Source: Acidobacteriota bacterium (GTDB lineage Bacteria; Acidobacteriota; Terriglobia; Terriglobales; SCQP01). From it: 64,000 bases of DNA. Positions 8,997 to 16,804 of this stretch are shown here, piece after piece. The DNA lies in assembly GCA_027314025.1 (NCBI GenBank), contig DAHVCP010000028.1, forward strand, positions 56,065-120,064, in the 5' to 3' direction. The position numbers were made by a program, and so were the translations under genes. Under the pieces are notes generated by a model. That model saw only the letters and a program-made list of their open reading frames with translations. It did not search any database and was not told the origin of the DNA. The number at the start of each line of letters is the position of its first letter. Positions within the stretch are counted from its first letter, which is position 1.

Positions 8997-10004
8997 CTAC
9001 AGTCCCTTTTTTGCCAGAAACGCCACCAGATCCCGCACCCGGCAGGAATAACCCCACTCGTTGTCGTACCAGGCAATGACCTTCACGCAGTTGCCGGCGA
9101 TCACCCGTGTCATCGGCGCGTCCACGATGGAAGACCGCGAGTCGCCGAGGTAGTCCCGCGACACCAGCGGCGCGGTTTCATATCCCAAAATCCCCTGCAT
9201 CGCTCCGCCCGCCGCCGCCTCCAGCGCTCCGTTCACTTCCTCGACGCTGGTCTTCTTTTCCACGAACGCCACCAAATCCACCACGGAAACATCCGGCGTC
9301 GGCACCCGCAGCGAAAACCCGTCCAGCTTCCCCTTCAGCTCCGGAATCACCAAGTGCAGCGCCTTGGCCGCCCCCGTGCTGGTGGGAATCATGTTGATCG
9401 CCGCCGCCCGCGCCCGCCGGTAATCCTTGTGCGGAAAATCCAGCGTGCACTGATCGTTGGTGTAGGAGTGCACCGTGGTCATCGAGCCCGCCAAGATGCG
9501 GAATTGATCGTTCACCACCTTCGCCACCGGCGCCAGGCAGTTCGTGGTGCAGCTGGCGTTGGAGATGACGTGATGCTTCGCCGGATCGTAGGCGCGGTCA
9601 TTGACCCCGAGCACGATGGTGAAGTCCTCATTCGTCGCCGGCGCCGAGATGATGACCTTTTTGACCGTGCCGCGCAGGTGCTTTTTCGCGTCGCTGGCAT
9701 CCGTGAACCGTCCGGTGGATTCCACCACCACCTGCGCCTTCACCCCCGGCCAGTCCAGCACCGCCGGGTCCTTTTCCGCGAACACCCGGATTTTTCGCCC
9801 ATCCACCAGGATGGCGTCATCCGCGGCGGAGACGGTGTTGGGGAGGTTGCCGAGCACCGAATCGTACTTCAATAAGTGGGCCAGCATGGCCGGCGTCGTC
9901 AAGTCATTCACCGCCACGATTTCCACGTCCGGATTCGCCAATGCGGCGCGGAAAACGTTGCGCCCGATGCGCCCAAAGCCATTGATGCCGACACGAATAG
10001 ACAT
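8997..10004 (-). CDS. gap: Glyceraldehyde-3-phosphate dehydrogenase, type I
   Basis: 335 residues, a glycolysis/gluconeogenesis enzyme. The Rossmann motif GINGFGRIGR is at the N-terminus, the catalytic Cys152 is in SNASCTTNC, and His179 is in TTVHSYT. An Asp after the second strand (VNDLT) points to NAD rather than NADP use. The ATG is preceded by GGAGG with a 5-nt gap. No pgk or tpi follows within the window, so it is probably monocistronic here. Confidence 0.97.
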   Translation of the reverse strand: MSIRVGINGFGRIGRNVFRAALANPDVEIVAVNDLTTPAMLAHLLKYDSVLGNLPNTVSAADDAILVDGRKIRVFAEKDPAVLDWPGVKAQVVVESTGRFTDASDAKKHLRGTVKKVIISAPATNEDFTIVLGVNDRAYDPAKHHVISNASCTTNCLAPVAKVVNDQFRILAGSMTTVHSYTNDQCTLDFPHKDYRRARAAAINMIPTSTGAAKALHLVIPELKGKLDGFSLRVPTPDVSVVDLVAFVEKKTSVEEVNGALEAAAGGAMQGILGYETAPLVSRDYLGDSRSSIVDAPMTRVIAGNCVKVIAWYDNEWGYSCRVRDLVAFLAKKGL

Positions 10005-10093
10005 TCACACCTCCGACCAGAGTCTGACTGCGCGGAAAATCCATGGTAACAAATGCCCGCCGCCGCGGTGGGCCTGAGCCCGCGCCGCCGCCC

Positions 10094-10175
10094 GCGCAAA
10101 GAAAGTAGGGTGGGCGTCCTCGCCTGCCCGCCGCCAGCGCAAAGAAAGTAGGGCGGGCGTCCTCGCCTGCCCGCC
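10094..10175. repeat. Two-copy 43-bp tandem repeat upstream of gap
   Basis: A 39-bp unit (10094-10132 and 10137-10175) occurs twice with a period of 43 bp and one mismatch. Each copy contains GCGCAAAGAAAGTAGGG followed by GGGCG...CGCC, so each can fold on itself (GGCGGGC with GCCCGCC). It looks like a dispersed intergenic element of the REP kind. No other copy was noticed in the window. Confidence 0.6.
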
Positions 10176-10276
10176 AGGCAGCCACCCTCCGCGCCCAGCC
10201 CCGCAACACCCGCTCCCGGCCCGCCCCCTCGGCCTTGGCCACCTTTCGCACACCCTCTTACAACTCCCTGCCGTGT

Positions 10277-10282
10277 TACACT
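10277..10282 (+). promoter_or_regulatory. -10-like hexamer TACACT just before the methyltransferase gene
   Basis: TACACT lies 8 nt before the ATG at 10291. There is no Shine-Dalgarno in the gap, which fits a leaderless transcript starting at or next to the ATG. Confidence 0.45.
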
Positions 10283-10290
10283 CCCCCGCA

Positions 10291-13062
10291 ATGGCCGCCC
10301 CTAAAAGAGCCCGCGCCAGCCGCAAGCTCCGCACCACCGCCGCCTCCGGAGAACCTGCAAAGAGCTACCAACATCCTACGGCGGACAGTCCCATGCGCCC
10401 GGATGTCGGCACCCAACCGGAGTTCCGCAAATCGCGCCCGCCGGCCAAATACCGCTACGACGACTCCCTCTCCCCGGCCCTGGAATGGGACGGCCAAAAC
10501 GCCGCCCGCGACCGCGCCGAAGCCCTAATCGAAAAAGTCCTCGCCGCGGAAACCATCGAGGACGCCCGCGCCGCCGCCCGGGAGCTCCGCGCGATAAGCC
10601 GCCCATTCTTGAACTGGGCCGGCAAGGCCGAGCGCCTCTCATTCGAGGTCCCGACACTGCCGCTGTTCGTCCATGAGCGCCTTTCCACCAAGGCCATCCT
10701 GGAAACGCTCCAGGGCCACCGCCGCGACAAGCAAATGGACCTGGATCTTTTCGGCGATCCCCGCCACTCCATCGCCGACCAGGTCCTCCGCGCCTACGAG
10801 CACCGCGACCAGTGGGTGAACCGCATGATCCTCGGCGATTCCCTGGTCGTCATGAACTCCCTGCTCCATTACGAAAACCTCGGCGGCCAGGTCCAGATGA
10901 TCTACATGGACCCGCCCTACGGTGTCAGGTTCGGCTCCAATTTCCAGCCGTTTGTCCGCAAGCGGGACGTCAAGGACAACGACGACGCCGACATGACGCG
11001 GGAGCCGGAGATGGTTCAGGCCTACCGCGACACCTGGCAGCTCGGAATCCATTCCTATCTCACCTACCTCCGCGACCGCCTTCTCCTTGCCCGCGAACTT
11101 CTTTCCCCCACCGGCAGCATCTTCGTGCAAATCTCCGATGAAAACCTCCACCACGTCCGCGAACTCATGGACGAGGTGTTCGGGAAGCGGAGCTTCATCG
11201 CCGCGATCGCGTTCAGGTCAATGATGCCGCTCGAATCAGGGGAGATCGAGTCGGTGACCGACTATCTCTGCTGGTACGGCGGCACCGGGGCGCCGCTAAA
11301 ATACAGGAACCTGTTTCAACGAAAAAACCTCGGGAGGGGAACCGAGTTCGTCTTCGTCGAGGCGCCGGACGGCAGCGCAAGGCGCCTCGCCGCCCGGGAG
11401 CGCGCGGGCTCGGGTGCGGCCAACCCAGCGGCCCTTTTTAAACGTTCCGACCTCGCCTCTTCGGGCTACACACCCTCGTGCACATTCCCGATCAAATTTG
11501 AAGGCGCGACGTTCACAGCCAAGCGCGGAAAGAGCTGGCGAACCACCCAGGACGGCGTCGGACGCCTCAAGGCAGCCAGGCGGCTGTTCGTTCTTGGTAA
11601 GCGGCTGTATTACAAGATCTACCTCTCAGATTTTGGGTACGACTCGCTCACCAACGTCTGGAACGACACAATCGAGTTCGGCGAGCGCTTATACGCGGTG
11701 CAAACGACCCCGACAGTGGTACAGCGCTGCGTGCTCATGACCACCGACCCCGGCGACCTGGTCCTTGACCCCACCTGCGGCTCGGGCACCACCGCCTACG
11801 TGGCGGAAAAATGGGGCCGCCGTTGGATCACCTGCGACACCAGCCGCGTTCCCCTGGCCTTGGCCCGCCAGCGCCTCCTCACAGCGACATTCGACTGGTA
11901 CGAACTCAAGGATGAGGGCCGCGGGCCGGCCGGCGGCTTCGTCTACAAGCGCCGCCAAAACACCAAGGGCGAGGAAGTCGGCGGCATCGTCCCCCACGTC
12001 ACTCTGAAATCCATCGCCAACAATGAACCGCCCAAAGAGGAGGTCCTGGTGGATCGCCCAGAGAAGCTGCCCGGCATCACCCGCGTCACTGGGCCATTTT
12101 GTTTCGAAGCGACGATACCTACCGCGACCAATTGGGACCAGCCCGACCAACCGGCGCCCGCCGACGGCGCCGCTGCCGGCCCGCAAGCCGCGGACCAGGG
12201 GGTCGGGGCCGGCTTCGCCGCCCGGATGATCGAAATTCTGCGCCACTCCCCCGCCCTCCGCCTGCCCGGCAACCAGACCATCACCTTCCGCAACGTCCGT
12301 CCCCCCGCCAAATCGCTCTCCCTCTCCGCCGAGGCCGAGGTGGACGCCACGGCGGCCGGGCAGCGGGCCACCGTGGAAGAGGCGGCCCGGGAGGCAATGG
12401 AGAAATCCGGCAGCCTCCTGCCGATTTCGGCCAAGACCGTCGGCATCGTCTTCGGCCCGGAAAACGGCGCCGTCGCCCAGAGCACCGTCTTCGAAGCCGC
12501 CCGGGAGGCGAGAGCCAAGGGCTTGAGCCATCTCTACGTCATCGGCTTCGCCATCGAACCGAACGCCCGCCAGCTTATCGAAAAGGCCGACCACATCGCC
12601 GGAATCTCCGCCACCTACGTCCAAGCCACGCCCGACATCCTGATGGGCGACCTGCTCAAAAATCTCCGCTCTAGCCAAATCTTCAGCGTCTGCGGCTCCC
12701 CCGAAGTCGCCATCAGCCGTGCAGCTTCGGGCGAATTCCAGGTGCAGTTGCTGGGCCTGGACGTCTTCGATCCGGTAACCATGACCGCGCGCCACAGCCC
12801 CGGCAGGGATGTCCCCGCCTGGTTCCTGGACGCGGATTACAACGGTCTCTGTTTCCACGTCACCCAGGCGTTCTTCCCCCGCACTGGCGCATGGGAAAAA
12901 TTGGCCAAGGCCCTGAAGGCCGACTACGACGACGCCGTCTGGGACCACCTCGCGGGCGACACCAGCGCGCCATTTCCCGCGGGCGAACACCGCCAACTCG
13001 CGGTAAAAGTGATTGACGACCGCGGCAACGAACTTTTGGTCGTTCGCCCCCTGCCTGCGTGA
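10291..13062 (+). CDS. Adenine-specific DNA methyltransferase, type III Mod-like
   Basis: 923 residues. The catalytic motif IV DPPY is at 207-210 and the AdoMet-binding motif I (DPTCGSGTT) at 493-501, an order typical of beta-class N6-adenine methyltransferases such as type III Mod subunits. The roughly 280 residues between them probably hold the target recognition region. A long C-terminal part (about 600-923) is not part of the methyltransferase core and I do not recognise it; it includes a Pro/Ala-rich linker near 615-640. The ATG at 10291 was preferred over the in-frame GTG at 10273 because of the -10-like element between them. The stop overlaps the next gene (GTGA). The downstream helicase-nuclease shows this is the modification half of a restriction system. 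Confidence 0.88.
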   Translation: MAAPKRARASRKLRTTAASGEPAKSYQHPTADSPMRPDVGTQPEFRKSRPPAKYRYDDSLSPALEWDGQNAARDRAEALIEKVLAAETIEDARAAARELRAISRPFLNWAGKAERLSFEVPTLPLFVHERLSTKAILETLQGHRRDKQMDLDLFGDPRHSIADQVLRAYEHRDQWVNRMILGDSLVVMNSLLHYENLGGQVQMIYMDPPYGVRFGSNFQPFVRKRDVKDNDDADMTREPEMVQAYRDTWQLGIHSYLTYLRDRLLLARELLSPTGSIFVQISDENLHHVRELMDEVFGKRSFIAAIAFRSMMPLESGEIESVTDYLCWYGGTGAPLKYRNLFQRKNLGRGTEFVFVEAPDGSARRLAARERAGSGAANPAALFKRSDLASSGYTPSCTFPIKFEGATFTAKRGKSWRTTQDGVGRLKAARRLFVLGKRLYYKIYLSDFGYDSLTNVWNDTIEFGERLYAVQTTPTVVQRCVLMTTDPGDLVLDPTCGSGTTAYVAEKWGRRWITCDTSRVPLALARQRLLTATFDWYELKDEGRGPAGGFVYKRRQNTKGEEVGGIVPHVTLKSIANNEPPKEEVLVDRPEKLPGITRVTGPFCFEATIPTATNWDQPDQPAPADGAAAGPQAADQGVGAGFAARMIEILRHSPALRLPGNQTITFRNVRPPAKSLSLSAEAEVDATAAGQRATVEEAAREAMEKSGSLLPISAKTVGIVFGPENGAVAQSTVFEAAREARAKGLSHLYVIGFAIEPNARQLIEKADHIAGISATYVQATPDILMGDLLKNLRSSQIFSVCGSPEVAISRAASGEFQVQLLGLDVFDPVTMTARHSPGRDVPAWFLDADYNGLCFHVTQAFFPRTGAWEKLAKALKADYDDAVWDHLAGDTSAPFPAGEHRQLAVKVIDDRGNELLVVRPLPA

Positions 13063-13307
13063 GAACGACCGCCTATTTCCGTGACGTCGTCCTGCCCAAA
13101 CGCCCCTACGTCACATTGGAGCTCTGTCGCCGCATCCTCGCCGCGCCTCCGGCCCGGCAGGTTCAACCGGATAGCCGGGTGCGATACTGGGGCCGGACGC
13201 CGGAGGAACCGGCGAAATTCCTCCGCGTCGTCACCCTGGCCGACGGAGAAACGGTCCACAACGCCTTTCGCGACCGCCGCTTCCGCCTGCCCGGCGACGG
13301 CCACTAG
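13059..13307 (+). CDS. Small basic protein between mod and res, DUF4258-like
   Basis: 82 residues, Arg-rich, with the pattern YFRDVVLPKRPYVT near the start and LRVVTLADGETVHNAF near the end. It is not a domain I can name with certainty. It resembles the short DUF4258-type proteins that often precede DUF2283 genes, which are thought to be related to RelE/BECR-type toxins. The GTG start overlaps the mod stop by 4 nt, and its own TAG stop overlaps the ribosome binding site of the next gene, so the operon is tightly coupled. Function is inferred from arrangement only; it could also be an accessory regulator of the restriction enzyme. Confidence 0.6.
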   Translation: MRTTAYFRDVVLPKRPYVTLELCRRILAAPPARQVQPDSRVRYWGRTPEEPAKFLRVVTLADGETVHNAFRDRRFRLPGDGH

Positions 13308-13316
13308 GAGCGCGTA

Positions 13317-13523
13317 ATGAAGCTGCATTATGACGCCGACACCGACTCGCTTTACATTGAGCTCCGCGCCGTCCCTAGCGCGGACGCCCAGGAGGTCGCC
13401 GAGGATGTCGTCCTCGACCTGGACGAAACCGGACGCCTGGTCGGCATGGACATCCAGCACGCCTCCCGCCACCTCGACCTCGCGACTCTGGAAACTCACG
13501 CCCTGCCCGTCACGCCGCGTTAA
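13317..13523 (+). CDS. DUF2283 family protein, possible antitoxin-like partner
   Basis: 68 residues. The sequence has the DUF2283 signature: an opening MKLHYDADTDSLYIEL strand pair, a central EDVVLDLDETGRLVGMDIQHAS motif and a short acidic helix. Such proteins are commonly found next to DUF4258-type or RelE-like small genes. The ATG follows AGGAG with a 6-nt gap; the stop is 2 nt before the restriction subunit. The protein is acidic while its upstream neighbour is basic, which fits a direct complex. Confidence 0.75.
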   Translation: MKLHYDADTDSLYIELRAVPSADAQEVAEDVVLDLDETGRLVGMDIQHASRHLDLATLETHALPVTPR

Positions 13524-13525
13524 AA

Positions 13526-16500
13526 ATGGCACTCACGTCCCCCCCAGGCGGCAACGAGGTCGAGCAGCCCATCCTGAACCGGCCGTTTGACGAGCCGTCC
13601 AGGCATTGGTACATCCGCGAGGGGGAAAGCCCCCTCCAGCGTCCGGGCCGCCGGCCGCCTATCATATTCCCGCCTCGCGACCAGCGCCAAAGCTGGAGCC
13701 CCAACCCAGCCGTCCTTCGCCCGGCAACAGCCTACCCTGGGGCATTCGAAATGGTCCTGGTGGCCCTGATCCGCCAGCGCCTGTCGGCATGGAGGGACGC
13801 CGGCTACCCCGGGGCCAGCCGCACCACCTTGGAGCTAATCCAGCACTGGACGCGCGAGGGACGGCAGACGCGCCTCTTCTTCGCCCAGCTCGAAGCCGCC
13901 CTGACCGTCATCTTCCTCGCCGAAGCCCGCGGCGACCTCCTCCAAGGTGTCAACGTGCCCCGCGAGGACGCCGGAACGTTCCTCCGCTACGCGTGCAAGA
14001 TGGCCACCGGCGCGGGCAAGACCACCGTCATGGCGATGGTCGCCGCCTGGAGCATCCTCAACAAGCACGCGTCCCGCCAGGACGCCCGCTTCAGCGACGG
14101 CGTCCTAATCCTCTGCCCCAGCGTGCCGATCCGCGACCGCCTCCGTGAGCTCGACCCCGCCCTGGGCGCCGCCAGCCTTTACCGCGCTCGCGACCTGGTC
14201 CCTGGGTCGCTCATGCCTAGCCTTACACAGGGGCACTTGGTCGTCACCAATTGGCACACCCTGGCCCCTCAGTCGCCAGGGATTCCCGGCGGCGGCGCCC
14301 GCGTCTCCCGCGCCGGCGTCGAAGTCCGGGGCGAGCAGACCATCCATATCACCGCGGCCGCGGGGAGTCCCGCGAGCGGCCGCGGCCGCCGCCTAACCGC
14401 GCAGGAATACGAGCGCCAGCGCGCCGCCGGCCTGATCGAGGTCATCGAGGAACTCCCCGGCGAAGACGGACGGCCAGCAAAAATCCGGGTAGCCACCACC
14501 CGGCGGGTGGAAAGCGACACCGCGCTGGTGAACCGCGTCCTCGGCCAGGCCTTATCGGGGAAACAGAACCTCCTGGTGATGAACGACGAGGCGCACCACG
14601 CCTACCGCATGGTCCAGGAACAGCCGGAAAACTGGGAAGCCATGGACGCCGAAGAACGGCAAGCGTGGAAAGAGGAACGCGAGGAGGCGACGGTTTGGGT
14701 CGAAGGGCTGGACAAAATCCAGCGCCAACGCCGTATCAATTTCTGCCTCGACCTTTCCGCCACGCCCTACTTCCTCGGCCGCACCGGTCAGGAGGAAAAC
14801 AAGCCCTTTCCCTGGATCGTCAGCGACTTCGGACTCATTGACGCCATCGAGTCGGGCCTGGTCAAAATCCCCCAACTCGCCGTGCGCGACACCACCGGCG
14901 AGGAGCGCGCCGCCTACTTCCACATCTGGCAATGGATCACCCAACAAAAATTGACCCCGGGCGAGCGCGGCGGAAAGCGGGCGGGGCCGAAGCCCGAGGC
15001 GATATTGAAGTACGCCAACCACCCCGTCGCGATGCTCGCCACCGACTGGGCGGCACTGCGAAAGCAATGGGAGGCTGGCGCCGACCCGCGGCCACCGGTA
15101 TTCATCCTCGTCTGCAAGAACATCAAGCTCGCCGACACCCTCTTCCAGTGGATCGCCGAAAACCGCGCGCCTGCCGGCGTCCCCCCTCTGGCCAGGCCGG
15201 AGCTCGCCAACCTTGGCGGCCGCATCTACACCATCCGCGTTGACTCCAAAGTGATCCAGGAGACCGACACTGACGGCTCCAAATCCGACGAAGTCCGCTG
15301 GATGCGTTTCACCCTGGAAACGGTCGGCAAATCGGATTGGCGCACCGACCAGCAGGGACGCCCGATCTACCCGGAAGGGTTTGAAGACCTAGCCGGCAAG
15401 CTCTGCCGCCCGCTCCACCCACCGGGCCGGGACGTCCGCTGCATCGTCAGCGTCGGCATGTTGACCGAGGGCTGGGACTGCAACACCGTCACCCACATCA
15501 TCGGCATTCGTCCATTTACCAGCCAGCTCCTCTGCGAGCAGGTCGTGGGCCGTGGGCTGCGCCGCGCCAGCTATGAGGTTACCGAGGAGGGCTACCTCAC
15601 CGAGGAGGTCGCCCAGGTGCTCGGCGTCCCCTTCGAGGTCATCCCCGTCAAAGCCCTGGCGGGCGCCCCGCCCGCGCCGCCGCCCCGGCGCCACCACATC
15701 CATCCCCTACCGGAGCGGTCCTCGCTAGCAATCCAGTTCCCCCGCGTGGAGGGCTACACGCAGCGCATCCGCAACCGCATCGCCGTGGACTGGGACAAGC
15801 TGCCGCCCATGACGATCGCGCCCGAGAGGATTCCCCCGGAGTACGAACGCAAGGGCCTGGCCGTCAGCGCCGAGGGGCGGCTGAGCCTCTCTGGCCCCGG
15901 CGCGGCAGACAAGGTCACCCTCCAGGCTTGGCGAGCCGAGCGGCGGACTCAGCAGATCGTCTTCGAAGTGGCCACCGGTCTGACCGCCCATTACTGCCGC
16001 CAACCCGGCTGCACGGCTCCCCCCCAAGTGCTCTTCCCCCAGCTCGCCCGCATCGCGGACCGATACCTGCGGGAAAAGGTCACCGCCCTCCCTCCCGCCG
16101 ACGCCAAGGACGCCGCCCTTTCGCCGTATTGGGGCTGGCTCATCGAGACCCTAACGGAAAACATCCGCCCCGCCGCGGACCAAGGCGAGTCCCCTGAGGT
16201 GCCGCTCCTGGAGACCCGCCGCGGACCCGGTTCCACCGCCGAGGCGGATTTCTGGACCAGCCGCGACGTTCGCGAAGTCCGCCGTTCCCACCTCAACTAC
16301 GTTGTCGCGGACACCGGCCGTTGGGAGCAGACCGCCGCCTACCACCTCGACACCAGCCCGCACGTCGCCTCCTTCGCCAAGAACGCCGGCCTGGGATTCG
16401 CCATCCCCTACCTCCACAACGGCCAGGTCCACGATTACGTTCCCGACTTCCTCGTCCGCCTCCGCACCATCCCCGCCCGGCACCTGATCCTGGAGGTAAA

Positions 16501-16663
16501 AGGCTATGACCCGCTGGAAGAAGTGAAGCGGGCCGCGGCCCGGCGTTGGGTGGACGCCGTAACGGCGGACGGCGCCTTCGGCAGCTGGGATTACGCCATC
16601 GTCCACCAGCCTTCTGAGATCCCCGGCCTGCTCGCGGCACGCACCGCTGGTCCAACTGCCTGA
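13526..16663 (+). CDS. Restriction enzyme subunit: DEAD/DEAH helicase with C-terminal nuclease
   Basis: 1045 residues, resembling the BPTD_3080 / type III Res group. Walker A is ATGAGKT at 160-166 (Lys165), the Walker B motif is DEAH at 354-357, and motif VI lies in EQVVGRGLRRASYE. The C-terminal PD-(D/E)XK nuclease has Pro973-Asp974 (YVPDFLVRL), Glu990 and Lys992 (LEVKGYD). It should translocate on and cut DNA not modified by the partner methyltransferase. It begins 2 nt after the DUF2283 gene and is the last gene of the operon. The N-terminal 60 residues are Pro-rich and probably flexible. Confidence 0.9.
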   Translation: MALTSPPGGNEVEQPILNRPFDEPSRHWYIREGESPLQRPGRRPPIIFPPRDQRQSWSPNPAVLRPATAYPGAFEMVLVALIRQRLSAWRDAGYPGASRTTLELIQHWTREGRQTRLFFAQLEAALTVIFLAEARGDLLQGVNVPREDAGTFLRYACKMATGAGKTTVMAMVAAWSILNKHASRQDARFSDGVLILCPSVPIRDRLRELDPALGAASLYRARDLVPGSLMPSLTQGHLVVTNWHTLAPQSPGIPGGGARVSRAGVEVRGEQTIHITAAAGSPASGRGRRLTAQEYERQRAAGLIEVIEELPGEDGRPAKIRVATTRRVESDTALVNRVLGQALSGKQNLLVMNDEAHHAYRMVQEQPENWEAMDAEERQAWKEEREEATVWVEGLDKIQRQRRINFCLDLSATPYFLGRTGQEENKPFPWIVSDFGLIDAIESGLVKIPQLAVRDTTGEERAAYFHIWQWITQQKLTPGERGGKRAGPKPEAILKYANHPVAMLATDWAALRKQWEAGADPRPPVFILVCKNIKLADTLFQWIAENRAPAGVPPLARPELANLGGRIYTIRVDSKVIQETDTDGSKSDEVRWMRFTLETVGKSDWRTDQQGRPIYPEGFEDLAGKLCRPLHPPGRDVRCIVSVGMLTEGWDCNTVTHIIGIRPFTSQLLCEQVVGRGLRRASYEVTEEGYLTEEVAQVLGVPFEVIPVKALAGAPPAPPPRRHHIHPLPERSSLAIQFPRVEGYTQRIRNRIAVDWDKLPPMTIAPERIPPEYERKGLAVSAEGRLSLSGPGAADKVTLQAWRAERRTQQIVFEVATGLTAHYCRQPGCTAPPQVLFPQLARIADRYLREKVTALPPADAKDAALSPYWGWLIETLTENIRPAADQGESPEVPLLETRRGPGSTAEADFWTSRDVREVRRSHLNYVVADTGRWEQTAAYHLDTSPHVASFAKNAGLGFAIPYLHNGQVHDYVPDFLVRLRTIPARHLILEVKGYDPLEEVKRAAARRWVDAVTADGAFGSWDYAIVHQPSEIPGLLAARTAGPTA

Positions 16664-16791
16664 CCAATCGCACCCCCAAACCCGCGACCACGTGCGTTCG
16701 GCCCGCCCATCTCCGCGCCACCGGTGGCGCCAACATCCCTGGCGGCTACCCTCCCCACCCCTCCGAACCGCGGCCCCCCAACCCCACACCC

Positions 16792-16797
16792 TATAAT
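16792..16797 (+). promoter_or_regulatory. -10 hexamer TATAAT just before argS
   Basis: A perfect TATAAT ends 7 nt before the GTG at 16805, with no room for a ribosome binding site. Transcription would begin at or beside the start codon, so argS is probably leaderless. Confidence 0.55.
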
Positions 16798-16804
16798 TTA
16801 GTCC

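Noticed and set aside
10094..10175. CRISPR array
   Set aside because: Only two copies with a 4-nt spacer and no cas genes; a tandem repeat, not CRISPR.
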